A stretch of DNA of 64,000 nucleotides, taken from Hymenobacter sp. BT188 (lineage in GTDB: Bacteria; Bacteroidota; Bacteroidia; Cytophagales; Hymenobacteraceae). The DNA lies in assembly GCF_014333585.1 (NCBI RefSeq), contig NZ_JACSCW010000005.1, positions 124,001-188,000 of the forward strand, given 5' to 3'. The position numbers and the translations under genes were made by a program. The notes under the pieces were generated by a model. It was not told where the DNA came from. It saw only the letters and a list, made by a program, of their open reading frames with translations, and did not search any database. Of this stretch, positions 1-9,239 are shown in pieces. How positions within the stretch are numbered: the stretch's first letter is position 1; each line of letters begins with the position of its first letter.

Positions 1-1075
1 TGCGCACTTCCAGCGCACGGTCAGCAAGTTCCTTAATCATAGCCTCCTCGTGGTCGATGTTGCGAATGAGGCGATGAAAAATGTAGCTGTCGGCGGTTTT
101 TTCCAGCTTTACGCTCACCCGCTTATCGAAGCTATTGGGCACGGTGTGGTCGCCGTAGCGGAAGGAAAGATCGAAGTGAATGTGGCCGGAAGAGACGGTA
201 GTATTGGCGCTGGGGGGCAGATTTCCATTGCGAGCGCCAGCGCGTGATGCTTCCTCCGTTACGACCAACACGCCAGGCACATCAGAGAACGTAAGTTGGG
301 GCCGGGCTACGTAGCGCTCCGAGCGAATATCAAAGCCGCGGGCGTGCACATCGAAGGACTCGACCAGCGGGGCCACGAAGCGTTGGAAGTAGCTGTCCTC
401 TACCTGACGTGGAATAACGATAAACTTCTTATTCAGAAAGGGTTGCAGCTTCTTGCCATCCACATCATTGCGGAAGCTGTAGAGTACATCGCTAACCATC
501 AGCCACGCGGGCTGCGCGCTTACGACTACGGCATTCTTAAACTGAAAATCCAGCTTTTGCCCCTTGTACTGGATAGTGGGGAAATAGTGGGTATTATCCT
601 CGTTACGGCGGAAGTGGAAAAGCACTGACGCGGGCTCATCGGCCATACTTATTTCGCGCCAGGTGGGCTCACCGTCTTTGCCCATAATGAAGACACATTT
701 GCCCCCCAGACGCGCCAGAATCTGCCCCATGCGCTCCTGCACGTAGCGGGCTATTTGCTCCTGTAAGCTTTTGTCTCCCTTTTCAGGGTCATAGATTTTG
801 AAGAAGAAATCAGCGGGGGTCGTCTTTTTGGGCCAGAACTCTTTAATGACGCAATCCTGCTGAATCTGATCGGTGAGAGCAATTAGTTCGAAATCGATAG
901 GGTCAAGGCCGGCAGCAAATTCGGGAGCATTTTTAACCGAAACTGTCTGATGCTGAAGGGTTAATTGTCCGCGCGGGTTGCGCTGCACTACGTAGGATTC
1001 AAATAAATACCCTAAGTATTCGTGTTCGAGCAGCGAATAAACAATTTGAAACGGCTGCGACGTAGAAACCTTCAT
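1..1075 (-). CDS. SNF2-family DEAD/DEAH helicase, N-terminal part (cut by window edge)
   Basis: An open frame runs on the minus strand from an ATG at 1073-1075 to the left edge without a stop, giving about 358 residues that begin MKVSTSQPFQIVYSLLEHEY. This matches the N-terminal, non-catalytic region of the roughly 1000-residue SNF2-type helicases common in Bacteroidetes. The helicase motifs themselves would lie outside the window. The family uses ATP to translocate on DNA and remodel protein-DNA complexes; the cellular role of this branch is not known to me. The assignment rests on overall resemblance and not on a visible catalytic motif. No partner gene is evident; the next gene, an FtsX-like permease, is on the same strand 171 bases upstream. 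Confidence 0.8.
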   Translation of the reverse strand, partial: MKVSTSQPFQIVYSLLEHEYLGYLFESYVVQRNPRGQLTLQHQTVSVKNAPEFAAGLDPIDFELIALTDQIQQDCVIKEFWPKKTTPADFFFKIYDPEKGDKSLQEQIARYVQERMGQILARLGGKCVFIMGKDGEPTWREISMADEPASVLFHFRRNEDNTHYFPTIQYKGQKLDFQFKNAVVVSAQPAWLMVSDVLYSFRNDVDGKKLQPFLNKKFIVIPRQVEDSYFQRFVAPLVESFDVHARGFDIRSERYVARPQLTFSDVPGVLVVTEEASRAGARNGNLPPSANTTVSSGHIHFDLSFRYGDHTVPNSFDKRVSVKLEKTADSYIFHRLIRNIDHEEAMIKELADRALEVR

Positions 1076-1246
1076 AATCAGCGCCGGCAACGGCGTAGAA
1101 ATCAATGACAAACATCAAATATTAACTTTTCTCGCGAAAAGCAAAGTATAATCTGTCACTAATTATGATGAGCACAGACTACAGTTCCGTCGGTTATAGT
1201 ACTACGACGGGTTTATAGAATGCATACTCCGATATGGGCTCCGGCG

Positions 1247-2476
1247 TTACAGATTTTCGCGTACATCGAGGCGCGAGGCATTCAGCGCAGGTCGAATGGA
1301 GACCGAGATGGTAATTATAATAATGGCAATACTCGTCAGTACAATGTCGGAGGATTGCATTTTCACTGGGTAAGAATCGACAACGCTAGTAGCCATTCCC
1401 ATGGATACCAGCCCGAAAGTTTGCTGAAGCCAGCAAATCGTCATGCCTAGCACAAGCCCGACAATGGCTCCAACAAAGGCTACAATAGCGCCTTCCAGCA
1501 AGAAAACATTACGCACAGTGCGGTTGGTAGCACCCATCGCCATCAGAATTGCAATGTCTTTGCGCTTATCGATGACAAGCATAGACAACGAGAAAAAGAT
1601 ATTGAGCGAGGCAATGAGCAGAATGAAGGCGAAGGTGATAAACACGAACATCTTCTCTACTTTGATGGCTTTGAGCAAGCTTACGTGCTGCTCATCGGAG
1701 TTCAGCACCTTAAACTTGGGTCCAATCAGGCGTTGAATATCGGCCTGGGTTTCCTCTACTGGGTGGTCTTCGGCCACGCGTACTTCCAGCGCCGTGCGCC
1801 GGTTGCCATACTGCAGCAGCTCCTCGGCAAAATCGAGCGGCACGAATACGTAACTATTGTCAATCTGCTGCTCAATCAGAAAAACGCCCCCCGCCAAAAT
1901 AGACTGTTCGGAAAAGGCGTTTTCGGGGTTCATCGACAGCGTGCGCTTGCCCGTATTGCGCGGATACAACAGGCGCAGAGGCGAGAAGCGGTTGTCGAGG
2001 GCAATGCTTAGCTCGTGCTGCACCCCGGCCCCGATGAGAGCATACGCCTCGCCGCCGCGGCGCAGACGGTGGTCGCCCTCCACAATGGATGAATCGATAT
2101 TGGTTTGAGCGAAATAATTACCGGTTACCCCTTTCATCTTCACCACCATCTGTCGGTCGTGGTACTGTAGCAGGGCATTGTCCTCAATTACTTCGGTCAC
2201 CAGACTCACGCCGGGCGCGGTGCGCAGGCGGTTGAGCAGCGTGTTGTTTACCTCAAATGACTTTCCTTCCACCGCCGTGATCAGCAGATCGGGGTCAGAT
2301 TTGCCGTAGAGCGTGCGTACCAGGTCTTCGAGCCCATTGAACACGGAAAGCACAATAATCAACGACATGGTACCCACCGCCACTCCAATCATGGAGATGT
2401 TGGAGATGATGCTGATGATGTTGCGCTTTTTCTTAGACGAAAAGTAACGCCGGGCTATGAGCAACGAAACGTTCAT
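1247..2476 (-). CDS. FtsX-like / LolC-LolE family ABC transporter permease
   Basis: A 409-residue integral membrane protein. The N-terminus (MNVSLLIARRYFSSKKKRN, then a membrane segment at about 20-45) is typical of LolC/LolE-type permeases. A periplasmic MacB-like region occupies about 50-260, and three further membrane segments lie at about 275-400. The family works with an ATPase subunit that is not encoded nearby, and often releases lipoproteins from the inner membrane. In many Bacteroidetes this gene follows rbfA; here a methyltransferase lies between them on the same strand. The ATG at 2474-2476 is the natural start because it directly precedes the conserved IARRYF motif. The substrate is not shown by the sequence. 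Confidence 0.88.
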   Translation of the reverse strand: MNVSLLIARRYFSSKKKRNIISIISNISMIGVAVGTMSLIIVLSVFNGLEDLVRTLYGKSDPDLLITAVEGKSFEVNNTLLNRLRTAPGVSLVTEVIEDNALLQYHDRQMVVKMKGVTGNYFAQTNIDSSIVEGDHRLRRGGEAYALIGAGVQHELSIALDNRFSPLRLLYPRNTGKRTLSMNPENAFSEQSILAGGVFLIEQQIDNSYVFVPLDFAEELLQYGNRRTALEVRVAEDHPVEETQADIQRLIGPKFKVLNSDEQHVSLLKAIKVEKMFVFITFAFILLIASLNIFFSLSMLVIDKRKDIAILMAMGATNRTVRNVFLLEGAIVAFVGAIVGLVLGMTICWLQQTFGLVSMGMATSVVDSYPVKMQSSDIVLTSIAIIIITISVSIRPALNASRLDVRENL

Positions 2477-2679
2477 GCGGGGCGCAAACGGGGAATAAAA
2501 GCGGAGCTTATCACGGAGTTAACTGGCGCGACGCATGAAATCTTTGAGGTGGCACGGACGCTCCTCGTGGTTGTTAGATGAAGCTTCTCTCTCCATGCGC
2601 TCGTCAACTGACTCAAGCATCTGGTGAAAAGTAGCAAGGCAAGATACGCCGCTTCGCGGAAAGCTGATGCGCTGGGGGG

Positions 2680-3489
2680 CTATTTCCAGGCTTTTACGAT
2701 TAGACCTGTCCCAGAATCATGTTTGGAGTTGGCGTCGATCCAGTTTAGAAGCAAGCAGAACGGAAACGTGATTAGATAATAGAATGGCAGCAGCACAAAG
2801 AACCACTTGGAAGCGCCCAGCATCAGAATGGGGTACTTCATGCTGAGGCGCCACGAAATCTGGCCGGGCTCGCCGTAGCTATACTGTGCCTCAATGCGGT
2901 CGAAGCCGGCGGTGCGCAGCTTCTGCTGAATCTCGTGGATGTTGTAGCCGTCGCGTACGTGCTCCTCGATAAAGCTGGTTTCGTCGTCGCCGTGTACGTC
3001 GGAGCCGCCTTGATCGGAGGGCGTGGAAATCAGCAACATACCACCGTCTTTGAGCGACGCATGAATGTTCGTAAACACCTCCACATCTTCCAGAATATGC
3101 TCCATCACATCCACCGACAACGCTAAGTCGAACGTATTCGGCTCCTGATACAGCACCAAGTCCTGCACGGCAAACTGCACGTTCCGGCGCCCGATTTGGC
3201 GAAAAAAGCGGTTTGAATCGGCAATCTGCTCATCTTTCACATCGACGGCCAGAATCTGCCATTTTTTGCTCAGCCCGGAAAGCCAGTAGGTATACTGACC
3301 ATAGCCGGAGCCTGCATCGAGGATATTCAGAGCTTCATCGGTGCGGCCTTTGGACCACTGGCGCAGCTCGCGGTGCACGTGCCAGGTGCGCAGCAGCAGC
3401 AAATCAAGCAGATAATAGAAGAGGCGGCGCAGCCAGGGCGTGCGGTTAAACACCTCTCCCAGCGACTTTTTAATCGGATCGTAATACAA
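2680..3489 (-). CDS. Class I SAM-dependent methyltransferase
   Basis: A 269-residue protein with a classical SAM-binding motif I (ILDAGSGYGQYTYWL, about residues 56-70). The acidic motif II (ILAVDVKDEQIADS) follows, then a post-II segment (DLALSVDVMEHI). A hydrophobic stretch near 220-250 (MLGASKWFFVLLPFYYLI) suggests membrane association. The start is probably the TTG at 3487-3489: the frame is closed by a stop upstream, no ATG or GTG is available between, and MYYDPIKKSL fits the natural N-terminus. The substrate is unknown; methyltransferases of this shape often act on lipids or sugars. It sits between rbfA and the FtsX-like gene, probably co-transcribed. Confidence 0.85.
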   Translation of the reverse strand: MYYDPIKKSLGEVFNRTPWLRRLFYYLLDLLLLRTWHVHRELRQWSKGRTDEALNILDAGSGYGQYTYWLSGLSKKWQILAVDVKDEQIADSNRFFRQIGRRNVQFAVQDLVLYQEPNTFDLALSVDVMEHILEDVEVFTNIHASLKDGGMLLISTPSDQGGSDVHGDDETSFIEEHVRDGYNIHEIQQKLRTAGFDRIEAQYSYGEPGQISWRLSMKYPILMLGASKWFFVLLPFYYLITFPFCLLLNWIDANSKHDSGTGLIVKAWK

Positions 3490-3586
3490 AGTTCTGTTAC
3501 CTGTTGTGAATGGTAAATTGCCGTTCTATAGTATTCTGGGGGGCTTTTTTGATGAAGCGTACTGCTTCCCGCTTGCCTACCCAACA

Positions 3587-4015
3587 TTACTCGTCTTCGT
3601 CGGCAAATAGCTTGGGGCGCTTGCCCTCGGTGGGCGTATCCGTTTCGTCGTCGGGCGCCGGCGCGGGCGGAATATGCAGGGTGTTGATTACCTCATCCAT
3701 CCGGGCAGCGTACGATGCGCTGTCATCAAGAAAGAAATTCAACTCCGGTATAACACGTACTTGCTTGCGGATTCGCTTAGCTAAGGCTTGGCGAATGGCT
3801 TTGCTATTGTCACGGATATCGCGCAACACAGCCTCGCTGTCCTTCACCAACAGCAGGCTCAGATATACGCGGGCCACGCCCAAATCGGGGGATACGCGCA
3901 CGGTGCTGATGCCGGGGGGCAAACCTGGGAACAGGTGAGGCAGGTCGCGTTGAAAGACGGCGGCCAGATCCTGTTGCAACAAGCTGGCGAATTTTTGCTG
4001 ACGTTTACTTTCCAT
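3587..4015 (-). CDS. rbfA: 30S ribosome-binding factor RbfA
   Basis: A 142-residue protein with the RbfA pattern: SKRQQKFASLLQQDLAAVFQ at the N-terminus, a central VRVSPDLGVARVYLSLL strand and VRVIPELNFFLDDSASYA near the C-terminus. RbfA binds the 30S subunit and helps 16S rRNA 5'-end maturation. The ATG at 4013-4015 is chosen over an upstream TTG at 4027 because a TACCTTTG -7 box lies at 4025-4032, only 9 nt upstream, so the TTG would lie at the edge of the promoter. The acidic tail (PDDETDTPTEGKRPKLFADE) is an extension beyond the KH-like fold. It heads a same-strand group with the methyltransferase and the FtsX-like permease. Confidence 0.95.
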   Translation of the reverse strand: MESKRQQKFASLLQQDLAAVFQRDLPHLFPGLPPGISTVRVSPDLGVARVYLSLLLVKDSEAVLRDIRDNSKAIRQALAKRIRKQVRVIPELNFFLDDSASYAARMDEVINTLHIPPAPAPDDETDTPTEGKRPKLFADEDE

Positions 4016-4024
4016 AATAGCCGA

Positions 4025-4032
4025 CAAAGGTA
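4025..4032 (-). promoter_or_regulatory. -7 box TACCTTTG of the rbfA promoter
   Basis: On the minus strand TACCTTTG matches the Bacteroidetes -7 consensus TAnnTTTG and ends 9 nt before the rbfA ATG. The predicted transcription start is within a few bases of the start codon, so the mRNA would have almost no 5' leader. The -33 element is not clear. Confidence 0.55.
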
Positions 4033-4222
4033 AGATTTAGGCAATCAGTAGTTCACACTCCGTAAGCAGACTTCCAACCAGGGGGTGATAATCAAAGCCA
4101 ACGGGCTCACATGGAGCCTTCCACGCGCTTTCGTTTTAGCTTTACGCAGCAAAACCTGATTAAGTATTGTGTTCAGCACTTTCGACTGGCCTTTTAACTA
4201 AACCTTTTGCACACACTTCTCC

Positions 4223-5635
4223 TTGCTGCGTTTTTTTAAAAGGCCGCTTTCTACCCGTTTGATCACGCTGCTAGTGCTGGTGCTGGCCATTAGGCTGCCG
4301 TTACTCTGGCTGGGCGTGCCGCTTACCGCTGCCGAGCTGCGGGCTTTGCTGATTGGGGAGCGGATGCACGCGGGCGCGCTTCTCTATCATGACCTCTACG
4401 ATAGCACGGCACCTTTGTCGGCTGTTGTTTTTGCAGTTCTTGACTTAATTGCTAGTCGGCCGCTGTGGCTTTATCGCATCCTAGCGCTGGCGCTGCTTCT
4501 ATTCCAGGCGTTGCGGCTCAACTTAGTGCTCAATCGCGCCGATGTTCACCCCGAACGGGGGTATGTAGCGGCCCTGACCTACTTGCTCGTAGCCAGCGTT
4601 ACCGCCGAGCTCGATACACTTTCGCCGCTGCTGCTGGGTCACACATTTATTGTGACGGCGCTAAGCGCTTTATTGCCTACCACCCGCGAGGGCTACGACA
4701 ACCGCCGCCTTTTTCGAGCTGGCTTTCTGACTGGACTGGCGGCCTTGTGCTATTTGCCGCTGGCGCTGTTTCTGCTGGTTGGGTTATTCGCCGTCATCAT
4801 ATTCGCGGCCAACTCCTTCCGCAGCTTTTTGTTGTTGCTATGCGGGTTTTTCTTTCCGTATATCGTTGTCGCTACTTTTTTCCTATACACAGAAAGCCTG
4901 CCTGGCTTCGTTCAATTTCATCTGCGGCCTACGCTGCAAGGCCTAGTTGCTGGCACGGATGGCCTACCCTTGTGGGTGCAGCTACGGCTGTTGATTCTGC
5001 CCGGAATTATTCTGCTGCTTGCGTTGGGGCGTGCCTTCACCACGTCGCTGGGGCTAGTATTTCAGGTAAAATTCCGGCAGCTGATGCTGGTTTGGCTACT
5101 GGCTTCGGGCCTGATGATGGCAGTCGGGGGCGGTGTAGCGCCCGGCACGCTGGTGCTGGCTTTGCCGCCTCTCACCTATTTTGGCCTCTTTCTCTGGCAA
5201 AAAGCCCCCCGCCCTTGGGTACCCGATGTGCTGTTGCTGATCGTGTTGGGAGGCATTCTGATAATCCGGTATCGAGCTACGCTGGGCATAGAAGAGTTAG
5301 TAAAGATTCCAGCTGAAAGCCGTTATGCGGTGCAGCCCCATCCCGCCTATACGGCCGTACAAGGGCAGCGCCTTCTAGTGCTCGGCCCCGACCGGCGCCC
5401 GTATGTGCAGAATAGTTTGGCCTCGCCTTACCTCGACTGGCGACTAGCGCAAGCTGATTTCGGCCACCTCAACGAGTATGCTGCCATCTTCCGGTTGTCG
5501 CAAAATTTTGCCCCCCAGCCGCCCACTTACCTCATTGATGAGGTAGGTTTGCTGCCAGAGCTGCGCTATAAGCTGCCCGCCATTTTTGGACGCTATCAGC
5601 CAACCAGCACGCCACGCGTGTACCGGCTCAAGTAG
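4223..5635 (+). CDS. Multi-spanning membrane protein, DUF6427-like
   Basis: A 470-residue protein with about ten hydrophobic segments spread over residues 10-365 and a soluble C-terminal part of about 110 residues (starting near IEELVKIPAESRY). The N-terminal pattern (RFFKRPLSTRLITLLVLVL, then an acidic/polar LTAAELRALLIGERM loop) resembles the DUF6427 family of Bacteroidetes membrane proteins, which have no known function. The start is a TTG at 4223, since no ATG lies near the natural N-terminus. It is transcribed away from rbfA and convergent with rpiB, whose stop abuts this one (5635/5636) with no room for a separate terminator. The family assignment is by resemblance. Confidence 0.72.
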   Translation: MLRFFKRPLSTRLITLLVLVLAIRLPLLWLGVPLTAAELRALLIGERMHAGALLYHDLYDSTAPLSAVVFAVLDLIASRPLWLYRILALALLLFQALRLNLVLNRADVHPERGYVAALTYLLVASVTAELDTLSPLLLGHTFIVTALSALLPTTREGYDNRRLFRAGFLTGLAALCYLPLALFLLVGLFAVIIFAANSFRSFLLLLCGFFFPYIVVATFFLYTESLPGFVQFHLRPTLQGLVAGTDGLPLWVQLRLLILPGIILLLALGRAFTTSLGLVFQVKFRQLMLVWLLASGLMMAVGGGVAPGTLVLALPPLTYFGLFLWQKAPRPWVPDVLLLIVLGGILIIRYRATLGIEELVKIPAESRYAVQPHPAYTAVQGQRLLVLGPDRRPYVQNSLASPYLDWRLAQADFGHLNEYAAIFRLSQNFAPQPPTYLIDEVGLLPELRYKLPAIFGRYQPTSTPRVYRLK

Positions 5636-6064
5636 CTAGCAGTCAATCTTATTGACGCGCGTTTGGTGGCGACCACCTTCAAATTCGGTGTTAAGAAACT
5701 TGTCGGTGATTTCGCGGGCGGCCTCTTCACTTATAAAGCGGGCCGGCACACACAGAATATTGGCATCGTTGTGTTGACGGGCCAAGGAGGCTAGTTCAGG
5801 CTCCCAGGCAATGGCCGCTCGTATGCCTCGGTGCTTATTGGCGGTAATGCACACACCGTTGGCACTACCGCAAACTAGAATTCCCTGCTTGAACTCATCA
5901 GCCGTGATAGCGGAGGCTAACGGATGCACAAAATCAGGATAATCCACGGAGTCAGGCGAATGGGTACCAAAGTCCTGCACCTCGTGGCCGGCATCGCGCA
6001 ACCACTTGGCTAGCATTTGCTTGTACTCAAATCCGGCGTGGTCAGAGCCAATGGCAATTTTCAT
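5636..6064 (-). CDS. rpiB: Ribose 5-phosphate isomerase B
   Basis: A 142-residue protein of the RpiB/LacAB family, which interconverts ribose 5-phosphate and ribulose 5-phosphate in the pentose phosphate pathway. The signature MKIAIGSDHAGFEYK carries the conserved SDHAG. VDYPDF and the active-site region GILVCGSANGVCITANKHRG (with its Cys) are present, as is NDANILCVPAR. Length is normal for the family. It ends directly against the convergent membrane-protein gene and lies 47 bases downstream of the tatC stop on the same strand. Confidence 0.95.
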   Translation of the reverse strand: MKIAIGSDHAGFEYKQMLAKWLRDAGHEVQDFGTHSPDSVDYPDFVHPLASAITADEFKQGILVCGSANGVCITANKHRGIRAAIAWEPELASLARQHNDANILCVPARFISEEAAREITDKFLNTEFEGGRHQTRVNKIDC

Positions 6065-6111
6065 CTCGGTGCTGTGCTACAGTTTGTGAATGATAGAGCT
6101 AAATAGAGTGC

Positions 6112-7002
6112 TTAGCTCTGGCCGTTGTTAGCCACCAAATCCGCGTTGAGCTTTTGCAGGCTATTGCGGCGTACGATGCGGGCAATATTGATACTTACCT
6201 CGTACAGCAGCAAAATCGGGATGGTAACGATGAGCTGGGACGATACATCGGGAGGCGTGATGATGGCAGACACGATGAGAATGACGACAATCGCATGCTT
6301 GCGGTACAGGCGCATGATTTCGGGCGTAATCAGACCGGCTTTTGCCAAGAAAAACACGATCATCGGCAGCTCAAATACAAAAGCGCAGGACAGCGACATT
6401 GTAGTAAGCGTGCTCAGATAACTCTGCAAGTCAATCTGATTCTCAATGCTGGGGTCAAGCTGATAAGACGCTAAGAAGTTGATGCTCAACGGCGCAGCAA
6501 TATAGTAGCCAAACAACAAGCCCAGAATAAAGAGAATCGAGACGAAGAATACTGCGCCGCGCGAGTTCGCCTGCTCGTGTGGATATAAGCCCGGCTTCAC
6601 AAAGCGCCATATTTCCCAGAAGGTATAAGGGAAACCCATCGCCAGACCCACAATAAATGAGCTACTGATGTGCATGGTCAGCTGCCCGCTCATCTGACGG
6701 TTCTGAATATCAAACGTAATAGGGTCCACGCAGAGGTCGGGGGCATGGATTAGCTTTCCAAACTCACAAAACATGCGGTACGTCCAGAAATCGGGACGTG
6801 AAGGGCCCAGAATCAGGTCGTGAAAGAGAAAGTCTTTTGCCAAAAAAGCCCCCAGCGTAAACACTAAGACCGCAATGGCGGCGCGAATGATATGCCAGCG
6901 CAGGGCCTCCAGATGATCGATGAAAGACATCTCCTGGGGCTCGCCCGGCCGGTTTTCGGCTTGGATGCTAGTTTGATCCACTGATACTTGAGTTAATAAC
7001 AT
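6112..7002 (-). CDS. tatC: Sec-independent protein translocase TatC
   Basis: A 296-residue, six-segment membrane protein. MSFIDHLEALRWHIIRA is the conserved TatC N-terminal region, and FPYTFWEIWRFVKPGLYPHE contains the conserved proline/glutamate loop. TatC recognises twin-arginine signal peptides and forms the Tat translocase with TatA, which is not in this window. About 24 residues precede the conserved MSF; either the ATG at 7000-7002 or that internal ATG could be the start. The long periplasmic loop between segments 1 and 2 (about 60-110) includes two Cys residues, a common Bacteroidetes variation. Confidence 0.95.
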   Translation of the reverse strand: MLLTQVSVDQTSIQAENRPGEPQEMSFIDHLEALRWHIIRAAIAVLVFTLGAFLAKDFLFHDLILGPSRPDFWTYRMFCEFGKLIHAPDLCVDPITFDIQNRQMSGQLTMHISSSFIVGLAMGFPYTFWEIWRFVKPGLYPHEQANSRGAVFFVSILFILGLLFGYYIAAPLSINFLASYQLDPSIENQIDLQSYLSTLTTMSLSCAFVFELPMIVFFLAKAGLITPEIMRLYRKHAIVVILIVSAIITPPDVSSQLIVTIPILLLYEVSINIARIVRRNSLQKLNADLVANNGQS

Positions 7003-7050
7003 GAAGTAGGTAGCACCTGCGTAGTTAAGTGCCTGCGCCAGACGTACGAA

Positions 7051-7085
7051 GTTTTTGGCTGCCTAGGTCGCAGCCAGCCAAAAAC
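7051..7085 (-). terminator. Probable glyA terminator hairpin
   Basis: A perfect 11-bp inverted repeat (GTTTTTGGCTG at 7051-7061, CAGCCAAAAAC at 7075-7085) lies between glyA and tatC. It has no long T run, so it may be a weak terminator or another mRNA end structure. Confidence 0.5.
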
Positions 7086-7154
7086 GATGGTAGCGGGGGG
7101 CTTTTTTAACGCTTTTCCCGCATCCAGTTCGTATGTCCACGCTATATTTTTTGC

Positions 7155-8447
7155 CTAGGCAAACAGCGGAAAAGCCTGCATCCACTCATTTACCTGCCCG
7201 CGTACTCGACTAAGGTGTGCTTCGTCATCGTGGTGCATGAGCACATCGTCGATCAGTTCCACAATGCGCGTCATATCCGTTTCAACGAGGCCGCGCGTCG
7301 TAACGGCCGCTGAGCCGATACGCATACCTGAAGTCACGAAAGGCGACTTATCATCGAAGGGCACCATGTTTTTATTGATGGTGATATCAGCTTTGATAAG
7401 GGTGTTCTCGGCCAGCTTGCCGGTGAGGCCTTTGCTACGCAAGTCGATTAGCATCAAATGGTTATCTGTGCCGCCCGAAATAATTTGATAGCCGCGTTCC
7501 GTAAATGCTGTAGCCAAGGCATTAGCATTACGGATAACCTGACGTGTATAGTCGGCATACGTCTCGGTGAGGGCTTCACCGAAGGCAACTGCTTTAGCAC
7601 CAATCACATGCTCTAATGGTCCGCCTTGCGTGCCGGGGAATACGCCGGAGTCGAGCAGCGCCGACATCATGCGCAGTTCTCCTTTCGGCGTTTTCAGGCC
7701 AAACGGATTCTCGAAGTCCTTACCCAGCAAAATAAGCCCCCCACGCGGTCCGCGCAGCGTTTTGTGGGTAGTAGTTGTCACAATGTGGCAATACTCAAAC
7801 GGATTATTTAACAACCCTTTGGCAATCAGGCCACTGGGGTGCGAAATATCAGCTAGCAGCAAAGCGCCCACTTCATCAGCAGCTTCGCGCAGAGCTTTAT
7901 AATCCCAATCACGGGAGTAGGCAGAGGCTCCGCAGATAATAAGCTTGGGCTGTTCGCGGCGGGCGGTTTCCTTTACCTTCTCCCAATCGATAAGACCTGT
8001 TTCGGGCTCCACGCCGTAAAAAGATGGCTTATATAGCTTACCCGAGAAATTGACGGGCGAGCCGTGCGTTAAATGCCCCCCGTGGCTTAGGTCAAAACCC
8101 AGAATTTTGTCGCCGGGATTAAGGATGGCGAGCATCACAGCAGCGTTAGCTTGGGCACCGGAGTGCGGCTGCACATTCACCCATTCTACGCCAAACAGCT
8201 CCTTTGCGCGGTCGATGGCCAGCTGCTCTACTTGGTCTACAATTTCGCAGCCGCCATAATAGCGCTTGCCGGGCAAGCCTTCGGCATATTTATTGGTGAG
8301 GATAGACCCTTGCGCCCGCATCACCTGCTCCGAGACGTAATTTTCAGAGGCAATGAGTTCAAGACCGTGGGTTTGGCGCTCTTTTTCCTTACGAATAAGG
8401 TCAAACAGCACGGTATCGGGGGCGAGAGTAGTTGTGGTCGTTTCCAT
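7155..8447 (-). CDS. glyA: Serine hydroxymethyltransferase
   Basis: A 430-residue PLP enzyme converting serine and tetrahydrofolate to glycine and 5,10-methylene-THF. Diagnostic segments are LELIASENYVSEQV at the N-terminus, YAEGLPGKRYYGGCE, the VNVQPHSGAQANAAV loop, and the PLP-lysine motif HIVTTTTHKTLRGPRGG. Length matches bacterial GlyA. The start ATG (8445-8447) is only 5 nt from a TACCTTTG -7 box at 8453-8460, which predicts a leaderless transcript. It is divergent from the sigma-like gene at 8613. Confidence 0.97.
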   Translation of the reverse strand: METTTTTLAPDTVLFDLIRKEKERQTHGLELIASENYVSEQVMRAQGSILTNKYAEGLPGKRYYGGCEIVDQVEQLAIDRAKELFGVEWVNVQPHSGAQANAAVMLAILNPGDKILGFDLSHGGHLTHGSPVNFSGKLYKPSFYGVEPETGLIDWEKVKETARREQPKLIICGASAYSRDWDYKALREAADEVGALLLADISHPSGLIAKGLLNNPFEYCHIVTTTTHKTLRGPRGGLILLGKDFENPFGLKTPKGELRMMSALLDSGVFPGTQGGPLEHVIGAKAVAFGEALTETYADYTRQVIRNANALATAFTERGYQIISGGTDNHLMLIDLRSKGLTGKLAENTLIKADITINKNMVPFDDKSPFVTSGMRIGSAAVTTRGLVETDMTRIVELIDDVLMHHDDEAHLSRVRGQVNEWMQAFPLFA

Positions 8448-8452
8448 AGCCT

Positions 8453-8460
8453 CAAAGGTA
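8453..8460 (-). promoter_or_regulatory. -7 box TACCTTTG of the glyA promoter
   Basis: TACCTTTG on the minus strand ends 5 nt before the glyA ATG. A TTG lies about 16 nt upstream of it as a possible -33 element. Transcription would begin at or immediately before the start codon. Confidence 0.6.
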
Positions 8461-8612
8461 GGGGTGAATCATTTAGCAATAAATACACAGCTCGTGGCAA
8501 TGTTCAGCAGCAGGTACCAGCAATTTACTAATAAGCTGCCGGCAAACTCGGGATACTTCTTCCGCATGTCGTTTGTTCCTCGTTACTTGCCATACGCTAC
8601 GTGAGCATTTCT

Positions 8613-9140
8613 ATGGTATCGCCCCTCGCCGAACTTCTGGCCCAGCTTCGTGTGGGCAATCAGAGATCTTTGATTACTTTCTACGAGCAGAACCGCGACC
8701 ATTTTGCGCGCTGGGCGAAGTGGCATTATAAGCAGGAACCAGCTACCGCTCACGCCACGCTGCGGGCCGTATTGCTGGAGTTTTACGACCGCGCTACCGA
8801 TGGCCGCTTGACCAAAATGCCTCCCGACCTGCGCGCTTTCATTTATGACATGGCCCGGGAGCGCCTCGATGATTCCTCCGTTCAGCGTTTGCCCCAGGCC
8901 GAAGCCAACCGACGTCAGCATCTGCTGCGGGCGTTTCACGCGCTGGGCGCCGATTGTCGGCAAGTACTTTCTTACTTTTATTTTCGGGGTTATAACTTCG
9001 AGAAAGTAGCCGGCAAAATGGGCTACCCTAATGCTGTAGTGGCTCGTATTCAGAAATCTACTTACCTGCGCAAGCTGTATGAAGTAGCGTTGCAAACCCC
9101 CGACGCTGACTGCCATACGCTACCCTCTACCGATACCTAG
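8613..9140 (+). CDS. Sigma-70-like (divergent ECF-type) regulator
   Basis: A 175-residue protein from the ATG at 8613; a GTG at 8601 would add four residues. The layout is of a short two-domain sigma factor. About 1-90 resembles region 2 (LAQLRVGNQRSLITFYEQNR), and about 115-165 resembles region 4 with a helix-turn-helix (LSYFYFRGYNFEKVAGKMGY, then NAVVARIQKSTYLRKLYE). The region 2 aromatic and acidic landmarks are weak, so it may be a degenerate sigma factor. The next gene (9240) is a membrane protein with an anti-sigma-like N-terminus, which supports a sigma/anti-sigma pair. No target promoters can be deduced here. Confidence 0.6.
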   Translation: MVSPLAELLAQLRVGNQRSLITFYEQNRDHFARWAKWHYKQEPATAHATLRAVLLEFYDRATDGRLTKMPPDLRAFIYDMARERLDDSSVQRLPQAEANRRQHLLRAFHALGADCRQVLSYFYFRGYNFEKVAGKMGYPNAVVARIQKSTYLRKLYEVALQTPDADCHTLPSTDT

Positions 9141-9239
9141 CCGGATGCTGGCCCCTTTCTTGTTTAGCGGCCTTCACGTCTCATTCCTCATGCTTCTTTA
9201 GCTTCCCGCGCTGCCTTGGTTCAAAGTTCCACCTCTTCT

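Noticed and set aside
7081..7110. CGGGGGGCTTTTTT near 7092-7106 as a complete terminator
   Set aside because: Only the 3' arm of the cassette is present; no matching AAAAAAGCCCCC arm lies close upstream, so it is counted as a half copy.
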